Source: Chryseobacterium taeanense
Lineage (GTDB): Bacteria; Bacteroidota; Bacteroidia; Flavobacteriales; Weeksellaceae
Direction of reading: 5' to 3'
NCBI RefSeq assembly: GCF_900099685.1
Contig: NZ_FNDW01000003.1
Coordinates: forward strand, 124,001-188,000
DNA length: 64,000 bases
Shown: positions 28,695 through 37,684 of the stretch, piece by piece
Layout of the letters: every line of letters starts with the position of its first letter
How positions within the stretch are numbered: the first letter of the stretch is position 1
Translations under genes and position numbers: made by a program
The notes under the pieces: model-generated
Seen by the model: the letters and a program-made list of their open reading frames with translations, nothing else
Told to the model about the DNA's origin: nothing
Databases searched by the model: none

Positions 28695-29755
28695 CCTACT
28701 CTGTTATAATTATACCCTGTAGTATATGCTTTCTTATCAGTTGAAGTATCAGGACCCTGACGTGATATATATCTACTATTAAATTCTGCTCCGCTTTTTA
28801 ATACATCCAATGGAGCTCCAATCATTTGGAAAGCCTTACCTGTCATAAAATTCCCTCCATCATATACGTTGTATAAAGTATTGCTTCCTTCAAATTTTAC
28901 AAATCCTCCTGTTGCATCCTCTGGAACATTTGTAGCTCCACGTAAAGCCGGATAATTTTCACCAGTTCTAACAAGATCTCCCATCTCTCCAGCGAAATCA
29001 AATTCCCCGTTACCTAAAGATCCCATATAACTCATCCAAGGAAACATAATGAATGATTGCTCTCCAAAAGCCTGAAGATATTGTGCTTTATCTTTTATAT
29101 TTCCAATGCCAATTTTATTAAAAGCATCTGCCATATCTTGAGCCGAATAAGGCGTAAATAATCTGACTTCTGCATCTTGTACTTCATAATCTGTCATTGT
29201 ACCTGCGTAATCAACAAGCTCTTGTAACTGCTCTTGATCTGCTACAGGATCATTTAGATTTAACTGATTTCCCTGTTCATCAACAACAACATGGGGACCT
29301 TCTTGAGGAGTAATAGATTGAACGTAGCCTTGTGAATTAACTTTAATAATATCTTCATTCTGTCTACCATCAGGATCAATAAAACGAATAGGATTATTAA
29401 ATGCATAATTGTAAGGACTATGACGACGCATTTTTTCTGCCATAGGATCAACAACGCCCCAACGTCCAATGTCTGCCATATAAAACCTTGCTCCATAATC
29501 ATACATTCCCGTCTCCTGAAGTTCTTTTCCGTTGTACTTGTACTGATAAGCAGAATTCCCTGCCAATGCATTATACCCTTCATGCTTCAACCCAAACGGA
29601 TAATAATTGTTTTCCTCAAGAACTTCTACGCTGCTGCCATTATTGAAATAACTTACACGCACATTTCCCAAATGGTCTACATAGTTGTAAATATACTTGT
29701 TATTTTCGAAGTTTAGAACCCACCGCAATTGCAGTGGGTTCTTTATTACTGTCAC
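28682..29755 (-). CDS. orphan Rhs core-plus-tip cassette (silent toxin module)
   Basis: An open frame of 357 codons whose only upstream start is a GTG at 29755 inside a hairpin, so it is probably not expressed as it stands. Residues ~17-135 repeat the Rhs core (YIYNYVDHLGNV, YYPFGLKHEGYNALAGNSA, GMYDYGARFYMADIGRWGVV, then FIDPDG). From ~136 the sequence is unrelated to the main gene's tip. It contains MSYMGSLGNGEFDFAGEMGD and NVYDGGNFMTGKAFQMIGAP, which weakly recall the bacterial toxin 44 domain. It is a displaced tip ready for recombination into the main gene, with an immunity gene overlapping its end. Confidence 0.75.
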   Translation of the reverse strand: MTVIKNPLQLRWVLNFENNKYIYNYVDHLGNVRVSYFNNGSSVEVLEENNYYPFGLKHEGYNALAGNSAYQYKYNGKELQETGMYDYGARFYMADIGRWGVVDPMAEKMRRHSPYNYAFNNPIRFIDPDGRQNEDIIKVNSQGYVQSITPQEGPHVVVDEQGNQLNLNDPVADQEQLQELVDYAGTMTDYEVQDAEVRLFTPYSAQDMADAFNKIGIGNIKDKAQYLQAFGEQSFIMFPWMSYMGSLGNGEFDFAGEMGDLVRTGENYPALRGATNVPEDATGGFVKFEGSNTLYNVYDGGNFMTGKAFQMIGAPLDVLKSGAEFNSRYISRQGPDTSTDKKAYTTGYNYNRVGWKK

Positions 29756-29776
29756 AGATTACAAATACGCAAGATC
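29715..29776. repeat. Rhs array 3'-end repeat, copy C (hairpin)
   Basis: AGAACCCACCGCAA / TTGCAGTGGGTTCT (one mismatch) is followed by TTATTACTGTCACAGATTAC, matching copies A and B. It lies between the immunity gene of the main Rhs tip and the orphan cassette. Confidence 0.7.
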
Positions 29777-29783
29777 GGGGTTC

Positions 29784-30059
29784 TTAAGTATTGTTATAGA
29801 GATATATTGTAGCAAGTGCATATAGTAAAACATTTATTATTAAATGAAAAATACTCAAATCCTTAAAATTTCTTTTTATTATTATTCCAGATAAAATAAA
29901 ATGTAGTAGAATAGTTGTAAAATAAAGCATCCAAATTTTAAACTGGTGCTTTTGACTATTACTTGCATATCCTAATAAAAAACAGGAAAAATACCAAATA
30001 ATTATAAAGATCAATAATAACAATATATTTAAAAGATAAAATTTTAATAGTGATTTCAT
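29784..30059 (-). CDS. small membrane protein, putative immunity to the main Rhs tip
   Basis: A 91-residue protein with three membrane helices (about 5-30, 42-62 and 68-88). Family not recognised. It begins 5 bases after the stop of the 1171-residue Rhs gene, the normal place for the cognate immunity gene. It has no similarity that I can see to the other small proteins of the array, as expected if each protects against a different tip. Confidence 0.62.
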   Translation of the reverse strand: MKSLLKFYLLNILLLLIFIIIWYFSCFLLGYASNSQKHQFKIWMLYFTTILLHFILSGIIIKRNFKDLSIFHLIINVLLYALATIYLYNNT

Positions 30060-30064
30060 ATTAA

Positions 30065-33000
30065 TTATTGACTAACAGTTACAGTTATATTATACTTTTT
30101 CTTCATTTCTTGTACAAAATTATTAATAATTTGTTGATTTGTGCCTCCTTGTAAAACCGCTGATGTAAATGCTTTTAAATCTTTTTGAAATGAAGATATA
30201 TCATGTGCCCCAAAAAAACCTTTAACCCTTTCATTGGAACTGAAAGCACCTTTCGCACCTTTCATATCATTTCCGGATAATCCATCGTGATTGTGATCTA
30301 ATGTATAGGTATCCACTCCATCAACAGCTTTCAACCTTCCAGATTGATGAGGAGCCATATTATATGAGAATTCAACTTCATTATCAGGATCTGCAAATAA
30401 AGCTGCATTTTCTTTTATCATTTGAACTAAACGTTCTGTATAACCTTGACCAAAGGCGGCTCCTCTACTGTGAGTATATATCTGAATTTTTTCTATGATT
30501 TTACCTGTTTTAGGGTCTTTTGCAAGTTTAGATAAAATACTTTGGAATTCAGCATTATTCATAGCCATTCTACCTGCTTGTATTCTATTTTCAGGTGTGT
30601 TTCCTAAAAAATAATTTCCCTTCTGTATACTCCAGTTTCCATAAAAATCTTGTTGAGCATATCTATCTCCATCTACAAAATGAAATTGACCTCCAGGATT
30701 AGGAATTCCAGAACCTTTTATTGTATTGATTATAGCTTGAGTCCAATAACTTGGACTTGCTCTATCTATATCTCCTTCTGAAACTCTACCATTAATTAAT
30801 ATTGGAAGTTCACCGTCTTTATCTATATAAAGAATAGGACTATTAAGAGCATAAACATAAGGGGATGAACTTTCTAATAATTCTGCTTTTGGATCCACAA
30901 CACCCCATCTCCCGATATCCGGCATATAAAACCTCGCTCCATAATCATACATTCCCGTCTCCGTCTGCAGTTCTTTACCGTTATACTCATACTGATAAGC
31001 AGAATTTCCAGCCAATGCATTATACCCTTCATGCTTCAACCCAAAAGGATAATAATTGTTTTCTTCAAGAACTTCTATTCCACTGCCATTGTTGAAATAA
31101 CTTACACGTACATTTCCCAAATGGTCTACATAATTGTAAATATACTTATTTTCCACAAAATCATAATACCCCTCCGACGTTGGAACAAACTGGAGTTCCG
31201 GTGATGGCCGTGGACAGCCCACACATAGAACATCGGAGCCACTTGTTAAGTACTGGAAACCATCCAGATAATCTGTTTTGCTCTGGACAAAACTATTTAA
31301 GGACTTTTTTATTTTAGTTCCATCCGCTCTGTAAAGATAATCGACCTTATAGCTGGATCTCCCACTTGAATTTGTAACCACCGAGGGAAGATTAAGATAA
31401 TTATAAGTAATTGCAGTGATTCCTTTATCCGGATGAATTGTCATATTACCATTCAAATCATAGCTAATGGTGTTTTGTAGTGCATTGTATCCTGATGGAT
31501 TATTAATAACTCCTGTAGGAAGGGTTATCTTATCCAGCCTATTCCCTGTATAATTGTACACCAAGTCGTCAATATGCTCAGGGGTGGTTCCTGAACTTGG
31601 CTTTGAAAACCTGTTAAGTGTCGTTATATTACCATTTAGGTCATAATGATAATATTCGTTATAATAGCCAGTCCAAATAACTGTCGAATTAGGTTCCTGA
31701 TAATACCCACCTGTAAGACGGTTAAGAGCATCATACATATACACATATCTGCGCTGTGTCCCATCCTGAGATGTTTGCCAATCAACTTCGGAAATATTTC
31801 CATTGTACCTCGGTGTCCAGTTAGTAGTCTGTGGCTGTTCATATTTAATACTATATCCGAATAGTTTACCATTAAGATTCGCAGGATCATTAATCTTCGT
31901 CATCCAGCCACGGATATTGTAATTATAGCTGATATCCTGAAGCGGACTTGAAGAAGATATCCCCCCCACTTTCTTCCCGGAAAGCTGGGAAAGCTCGTTA
32001 TACGTGTTCTGGGCTAAATATTCCACGGGATTGCTGTCCACCTGATGGGTATGCATCAGCAATCTGTTCTGAGGATCATAGGTGAAGTTCTCGGTAATGA
32101 CTTTATCAGTATCGGTATCCAGTCGTTTGTGGCGTGTGATGCTCTGCTGAACCACGCCTGCAAAATCAAGCCTGGATTCTACCTTGGTTCTTCCGCCCAA
32201 ATGGTTGATCGAGTAACTTCCGATCGTTCTTCCTTTTTTGTCGTAGTAGGTGTAATTTTTCGTCCAGTTATCGTCTTCAATATTTTTAACCAGGCTCATT
32301 ACAGGAAGGCTTTTGGTGCTTAATCCTTCAGTGGTCGGAGTATCAGTCAGTGTAGTTTCTCCTAAAATCGTTGTTGGAAAAGCCGGATTGAAACTGTAAG
32401 TAGGATAAGTGTCGTAGTAATTAACCGACAACAAAACATAATTATACTGCGGATAGGCTGAATTGGTGGTGTAATAAACATCCATTCCTGTATTGTTGAA
32501 GCTTGATGTAGTTCTCACTTCATTATTGGAGCCTAAACCTTCCACAGCCACCACCTGCTGAGCTCTGCCCGGTGGACTGTCTAAAATACCGGTATAGATA
32601 GGTCGTGAAAACTGATCGTATTTCGTAAAAAGCCATTTGCCCTGGGCTTCCAATACAGCATCACGCGTAAGAACCAACCGGTCCTGCTTATCATATACCA
32701 TATATTCCCTGCCTTTGCCCGGAAGCTTCTTTTCTACCAGGCGGTTTCTGCCGTCGTATTTGTATTGATAGCAGAGATTATTTAATACATCCGAAGGAAG
32801 TTCCTCACCCACGGCAAGGTTCTTAATCGCTTCCGAGGCATTCGGTGAAATAACAAATGCCAACTGGTCATAATCATTGTATACATAATAGGTATCTGCA
32901 CTTTCCGTTGCGGTGAGCATTTTTTTAACTAAAATAACCTGACCCTGACCATTCTTAAATTCTACAGTTTTATTATTATCTTCGTCAGTAACAGTATTTT

Positions 33001-33580
33001 TGTAAAGCTGTCCAGCTCCGTAAAAGCCGGAGGCTGTAATTTTTGCCTCAAAAGTATTATAATTAAAAGTAGCCATATATTTCTTTACTTCGCCAACAAT
33101 GTTAACATCGTAACCAAACTGTACAGGTTTTGTATCCCAGGCAGTACCTACCTGTTTTTGTTGCAGGATTCTATCTAACGGAGAGTTTTCCAGGATTTTC
33201 TCTGCAAAGATCTTCTCTGAACCGTAAAGTTCGGGTTGGGTGGCATTACTCAATGGTGAGGTATAAATGGCTCCGTTTTGTGTTCCCTGTTGTGGTACGG
33301 GAAGATAGTCTTTTACCTGTCTTCCGAAGCCGTCGTATTCGATATGGTTTACCACATCTTTGCCTTGTGGTGAGGCTTTTACATTCACTACCTGCTTGGG
33401 TCTGCCCAAGCCGTCAAAATATTGAACGGTTTCTGAGGTTTTCGTAGGCTGTCCGGTAACTGCATCGTAATCAAGGTAGGTTTTACTGTAAATATAGTTC
33501 TCTGTGCTACTGGATTGGTTTTGGGCATTCGACAGTCCGGACAACAGCAAAGCACCTATGGGCATTATTATTTTTTTCAT
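30065..33580 (-). CDS. DUF6443 Rhs-repeat polymorphic toxin with hydrolase-like tip
   Basis: A 1171-residue secreted protein with a signal peptide (cut near SNAQ). DUF6443 covers about 25-170 (QTSETVQYFDGLGRPKQVV-type block), followed by many YD/Rhs repeats (YDGRNRLVEKKLPG, YDALNRLTGGYYQ). The associated core ends at about 810-920: YIYNYVDHLGNVRVSYF, then GMYDYGARFYMPDIGRWGVV and YIDKDG, where other copies have IDPDG. The tip (about 921-1171) is specific: IQIYTHSRGAAFGQG (near 1036) resembles a Ser-hydrolase nucleophile elbow, with DHNHDG further on. It is probably the effector half of a two-part Rhs shell; a membrane immunity gene follows after 5 bases. Confidence 0.85.
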   Translation of the reverse strand: MKKIIMPIGALLLSGLSNAQNQSSSTENYIYSKTYLDYDAVTGQPTKTSETVQYFDGLGRPKQVVNVKASPQGKDVVNHIEYDGFGRQVKDYLPVPQQGTQNGAIYTSPLSNATQPELYGSEKIFAEKILENSPLDRILQQKQVGTAWDTKPVQFGYDVNIVGEVKKYMATFNYNTFEAKITASGFYGAGQLYKNTVTDEDNNKTVEFKNGQGQVILVKKMLTATESADTYYVYNDYDQLAFVISPNASEAIKNLAVGEELPSDVLNNLCYQYKYDGRNRLVEKKLPGKGREYMVYDKQDRLVLTRDAVLEAQGKWLFTKYDQFSRPIYTGILDSPPGRAQQVVAVEGLGSNNEVRTTSSFNNTGMDVYYTTNSAYPQYNYVLLSVNYYDTYPTYSFNPAFPTTILGETTLTDTPTTEGLSTKSLPVMSLVKNIEDDNWTKNYTYYDKKGRTIGSYSINHLGGRTKVESRLDFAGVVQQSITRHKRLDTDTDKVITENFTYDPQNRLLMHTHQVDSNPVEYLAQNTYNELSQLSGKKVGGISSSSPLQDISYNYNIRGWMTKINDPANLNGKLFGYSIKYEQPQTTNWTPRYNGNISEVDWQTSQDGTQRRYVYMYDALNRLTGGYYQEPNSTVIWTGYYNEYYHYDLNGNITTLNRFSKPSSGTTPEHIDDLVYNYTGNRLDKITLPTGVINNPSGYNALQNTISYDLNGNMTIHPDKGITAITYNYLNLPSVVTNSSGRSSYKVDYLYRADGTKIKKSLNSFVQSKTDYLDGFQYLTSGSDVLCVGCPRPSPELQFVPTSEGYYDFVENKYIYNYVDHLGNVRVSYFNNGSGIEVLEENNYYPFGLKHEGYNALAGNSAYQYEYNGKELQTETGMYDYGARFYMPDIGRWGVVDPKAELLESSSPYVYALNSPILYIDKDGELPILINGRVSEGDIDRASPSYWTQAIINTIKGSGIPNPGGQFHFVDGDRYAQQDFYGNWSIQKGNYFLGNTPENRIQAGRMAMNNAEFQSILSKLAKDPKTGKIIEKIQIYTHSRGAAFGQGYTERLVQMIKENAALFADPDNEVEFSYNMAPHQSGRLKAVDGVDTYTLDHNHDGLSGNDMKGAKGAFSSNERVKGFFGAHDISSFQKDLKAFTSAVLQGGTNQQIINNFVQEMKKKYNITVTVSQ

Positions 33581-33585
33581 CGGTA

Positions 33586-36500
33586 TTAGTTTACATTATA
33601 GTTAAAAGTAATATTATACGGTGTCCCTGTAGAAGGATTTCCACTTCCTGTCCATCTTAATAATGTTTGCCCAGATCCTTGGTAAATCGTAACCTGCCAG
33701 TTTCCTGAAGTTTTTGTAAATGTTGCAGTAGGCCAGCATAGAGAAGGAATATATCCTAATAAAACTCCTCCAGACCAATTCAATCCCTGATTCGATGTAA
33801 CCATAAAATGTAATTCGGCATTAACCACATTATTTACCTTTTGAAATGGCGCATATTGAACCATAACATATGAGCTTGAAGATTGAGCATTGAATTCACA
33901 ATATGGATAATAACAAGTTCCATTTGTATTAGCCATATTTTGTCCATTTGCATTAATATCATCCTGTGCCTGTTGATCTGCATCTGCCTGGCTTATATTA
34001 GATGTATATTGACCTTCTGTAACAGTATAAGTATAAGAAGATGTGCTGACCATTCCAGAAGTACAATCATTTTTTATGAATGATTGAGATTTTAAAGTAT
34101 TTTTAAATATCAAGTTGGAATAGGAATCGGAATCATAATTATACTTATATTCTTTAAATATATTTCCTGTTTTACTATTTTCCCTAATTTCTTTTAATCC
34201 GTTCGCAAAATTGTAAATGTAAGCTTCCCTCATTCCGGCTGGATTACTCACCGAAGTTAAGCCTATTAGAGGATCATATGTATATGTTGTTATCGGATAA
34301 GAAGACAATGAACTATTCTTTCTAAAATTATCCAATGAAATTATCAAAGCTGATTCAGAAGCATCATTTGACTGTTGGGCATCATTATCAGAAGCATTAA
34401 CAATATCATCAATTAATGATTGAGGAATATCTGTAAGTTTGGCATTTTCAAGTTTTGCAATTAGTTTTGTTTTATTGTAGCCCCAAATAAGTGTTATTGG
34501 TGTATTGCCCTTTACTGTATATTGAGATATATTTCCTTTTACATCATAAAGATCGTATGTAACTTCATTGGACATTAAATTACTTTGTAAATTATATGAT
34601 AAATCTGACAATGGCAAAATTAGATTTCCTGATTGTGAGTTTGGTAATGAAGCAGGAAAAACAATTTCATTTTTAGATAATATTTTTGAAGAATCTCCAA
34701 TTTTTTTAGTGCTTATATTTTCTAAAGGGATTCCAATCATATTACGATTAATCATTAACTGGTTACCTTTCTCATGTGCATAATACGTATTAGTTTCTTT
34801 AATGTTACCATCCGAAAAAGTCACTTTAATTTTTGTTGGTTGGAAATGCAGTGGATTATCATATGAATATGATGTTTCCGTCATAACGGGACTACTTCCT
34901 GATGATGAATATATTGTTTCCTTTGAATTTTTTAATCTCCACCACTCTGCATTTATTGTGTATCCACCAAAATAATAAGGATAATTTGTATCAGCTTGCG
35001 TTTTATAAGAGCTGGTTTTAAAGTAACCTCCTTTTGCCACTTTCTTAACACTTGGATCTTGGTCATATGTATTTTCAATAAGTTTTATCAATTGGTTATT
35101 TGAGTTAAAATCTTCTTGTTTTAAAAGATTTCCATTATTGTTACTTACTTTCGAAGGTATACCAGGAAAATAATATGGATATTCAGTATCTGGTAAATTC
35201 TCATAATGGTAGATACTTTTACCCAATTTATTTCCATTAAAATCTTCCTTTGAAACTTCAACCTTACGATATCCAATAAAACTACCTTGTGCAGAAGAGC
35301 TTAGCTGTGTACTTGGATCTGAGGATCTGATTAGGATTTTACTGCCTCCATTGTTCCAATCCAATCCTTGCAGTTGGTATCCAGCAATTAAACCTTCACC
35401 ATCAAATTCCTTATAAAAATTTCTCATTTTATTCATCGGCTGACCATAGGAATAATCAGTTGATTTATAATTATAAGAAGTTATGATATTAGAATTTCCA
35501 CTATCACCGTAACTTTCAATCTTTTTAATTCTAAGCCCTGCTCCTAATTGCGTTCTTTCGGGAATTCTCTCAGTATAATACAATCTTAAAGCAACTTCTA
35601 ATTCATCACTGTTAATATTATTCGCAGCTTTCAGACGATATGTTCCGGGAGCAAGCATAAAACTTACAAATGTGTTAAAATTAAACTGACCTGATTGATT
35701 TGGTTTAAAACTAATAATTTCCTGACCACTGCTATCCATCAAAACAGCACTCATATTTTGAATATTTGCATTTGATATAACACTGGAATAACTTCTAATA
35801 TTACAATGAATTTTTATCAAGGTTGTACCTGTAATCGTAAATTCCTGTATATCATAACCATTTGGATCCATAGAATCATCATATGAAAAATAATAATGAT
35901 CCTTATAACTGTAAGCCTGACTATCATAGCTTGCGGTATCATAATCATTGGTTTCGTAAGTAAACACAGTTTTCCCTCCAGTAGGGTATTTTATTTCTTT
36001 TAATACTCCAGATTGGTTATAGTTAGGATTTACTCTACGATTAGCTCCTGTCAAGAATGGATAATCATTACTTCTATAATAACTACCATTCATTATCTGC
36101 TCGGGTATTAAAAATTTTTGTTTACCGCCATTATCGTTACCAAAACCGGCAAAAGAAGAGGTTGTTACCACATATGGAGAATTAAATAGTTGATTGTTAT
36201 AATTATACATACTTTTTGACAAGTCGTTGAAAGCAGGAACATTTTCATTGTCAGCTCCATTATAATATCCGTAATAATCCATTGACGCAGATGTTTTCGA
36301 AGGTAGTGGCTGAGTATTGTACGTAAAGATATGCGAGGGTAAATTTTTAAAACCTTGAGTTGCTTTATCATAAAAAGATTCAGTTACACTTTTTAATTTT
36401 AAGCGTAAATATCTTTCTTTTTTGTCACCGAACGCATCATTGGTATTTTCATTAAAATATCCATAATCTAAGATAACTTTTTTAATCAGATGATGAGAAT

Positions 36501-37671
36501 TATCAAAAACTTCCATCTTTGATAACTTTCTTGCTTTTAAATAAGGTTGGCTATATTGAGAATACCGAACTCTTAGATCATCCCTCTCAGTCGTTGAAAA
36601 TACTATATACCCATCATTGAATATTATTTTTTTTAAGTAGACTTCACTATTACCTTGCATATTTGCTGATATGATATGATTATGTTTTCCATCACTCAAA
36701 TACCCGAAAAAAAAACCCTCTAATTCTTCTGTATTATTGTATTGTTCACTTTCTAACTCTCCTCTAATCACTTGGCCAATTGTATTTCGATTAATATCAA
36801 TATCATATTCAAAACTTACTTCGTCTCCTTCAGGGGTCGTAATTTTATCTAAATACCAAGAAGAAATGGATTTTTTAGGTGCGTTAAATGTAAGTGTATC
36901 CATTCTGCTAATGGTCATCAATAAACTATTAGGAATAGTCCCACCGGTTTGAGTAATAGTTTCAGGCGTATAACTTTCAGTTTCTTCAATGGTATTAAAA
37001 AGAAACTCCCACCCTTTTTCGTTGATTACTTTCCACTTCTTTGTTGATTTATCAAATATGAATTTTGAACGATTGAGTTTTAACGGTATTCCGCTTATGG
37101 TTGTTTGTGCACCAGTCGTTTTATCTAAAACCATTTTACCAGAATTACCTAAAAAATTAAAAAAGAAGTTATCTGGCTGACCGTCCCTGTAATCTGATGC
37201 TACAGAATTGTAGTCATAGTTTAGGTCAAAACCTGTATAACCTGTACTACCGTCAATATGCCCAGTTGGAGTAGTTGGAATATCTCTTTCTTTAGGATAT
37301 CCATATGCATCACCCAAATCATCAAGACCTACGACAGACCTCGTTATTATTCCTCCTGCGTCTAACGACCAGCCTAAACCGACCCATCCTGCTTCTTGAG
37401 TAACCTTAATTCCTGATGCATGGTATCCCAGTGAGATGGGAAATGAAATGTTTCCTGATTTAACAGTGTACAGATTAAGCCCAATATTTGGCACGCCTGT
37501 ATAATTATTAACAGGCACATCACCATATTGTCCCAAAGATGATGCAGTAGGGGATGGTGGAACGCTTATAGGAATAACTTTATTCGGATTAGGACCTGCT
37601 GACTGGCCGAAAATGTTTATAAATAGTAAAAGAAAAACAATAAAATGTACTTTTTTAAATATATTTTTCAT
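33586..37671 (-). CDS. large SpvB/TcB-like Rhs protein with C-terminal DUF5977
   Basis: A 1361-residue protein with signal peptide (cut near FGQ). The N-terminal part (about 45-110: YGDVPVNNYTGVPNIGLNLY, ISFPISLGYHASGIKV, WVGLGWSLDAGGIITR) has the SpvB/TcB start pattern that precedes Rhs shells. Long beta-rich and YD-repeat segments follow. At about 1207-1256 a DUF5977 motif is seen (YTSNISQADADQQAQDDI, NGTCY), then a ~100-residue beta C-terminus. It lies 5 bases upstream of the DUF6443 Rhs gene. I infer that the two make a split TcB/TcC-type cocoon; the DUF5977 part may bind a surface partner. Confidence 0.8.
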   Translation of the reverse strand: MKNIFKKVHFIVFLLLFINIFGQSAGPNPNKVIPISVPPSPTASSLGQYGDVPVNNYTGVPNIGLNLYTVKSGNISFPISLGYHASGIKVTQEAGWVGLGWSLDAGGIITRSVVGLDDLGDAYGYPKERDIPTTPTGHIDGSTGYTGFDLNYDYNSVASDYRDGQPDNFFFNFLGNSGKMVLDKTTGAQTTISGIPLKLNRSKFIFDKSTKKWKVINEKGWEFLFNTIEETESYTPETITQTGGTIPNSLLMTISRMDTLTFNAPKKSISSWYLDKITTPEGDEVSFEYDIDINRNTIGQVIRGELESEQYNNTEELEGFFFGYLSDGKHNHIISANMQGNSEVYLKKIIFNDGYIVFSTTERDDLRVRYSQYSQPYLKARKLSKMEVFDNSHHLIKKVILDYGYFNENTNDAFGDKKERYLRLKLKSVTESFYDKATQGFKNLPSHIFTYNTQPLPSKTSASMDYYGYYNGADNENVPAFNDLSKSMYNYNNQLFNSPYVVTTSSFAGFGNDNGGKQKFLIPEQIMNGSYYRSNDYPFLTGANRRVNPNYNQSGVLKEIKYPTGGKTVFTYETNDYDTASYDSQAYSYKDHYYFSYDDSMDPNGYDIQEFTITGTTLIKIHCNIRSYSSVISNANIQNMSAVLMDSSGQEIISFKPNQSGQFNFNTFVSFMLAPGTYRLKAANNINSDELEVALRLYYTERIPERTQLGAGLRIKKIESYGDSGNSNIITSYNYKSTDYSYGQPMNKMRNFYKEFDGEGLIAGYQLQGLDWNNGGSKILIRSSDPSTQLSSSAQGSFIGYRKVEVSKEDFNGNKLGKSIYHYENLPDTEYPYYFPGIPSKVSNNNGNLLKQEDFNSNNQLIKLIENTYDQDPSVKKVAKGGYFKTSSYKTQADTNYPYYFGGYTINAEWWRLKNSKETIYSSSGSSPVMTETSYSYDNPLHFQPTKIKVTFSDGNIKETNTYYAHEKGNQLMINRNMIGIPLENISTKKIGDSSKILSKNEIVFPASLPNSQSGNLILPLSDLSYNLQSNLMSNEVTYDLYDVKGNISQYTVKGNTPITLIWGYNKTKLIAKLENAKLTDIPQSLIDDIVNASDNDAQQSNDASESALIISLDNFRKNSSLSSYPITTYTYDPLIGLTSVSNPAGMREAYIYNFANGLKEIRENSKTGNIFKEYKYNYDSDSYSNLIFKNTLKSQSFIKNDCTSGMVSTSSYTYTVTEGQYTSNISQADADQQAQDDINANGQNMANTNGTCYYPYCEFNAQSSSSYVMVQYAPFQKVNNVVNAELHFMVTSNQGLNWSGGVLLGYIPSLCWPTATFTKTSGNWQVTIYQGSGQTLLRWTGSGNPSTGTPYNITFNYNVN

Positions 37672-37684
37672 GGATTGAATTCGC

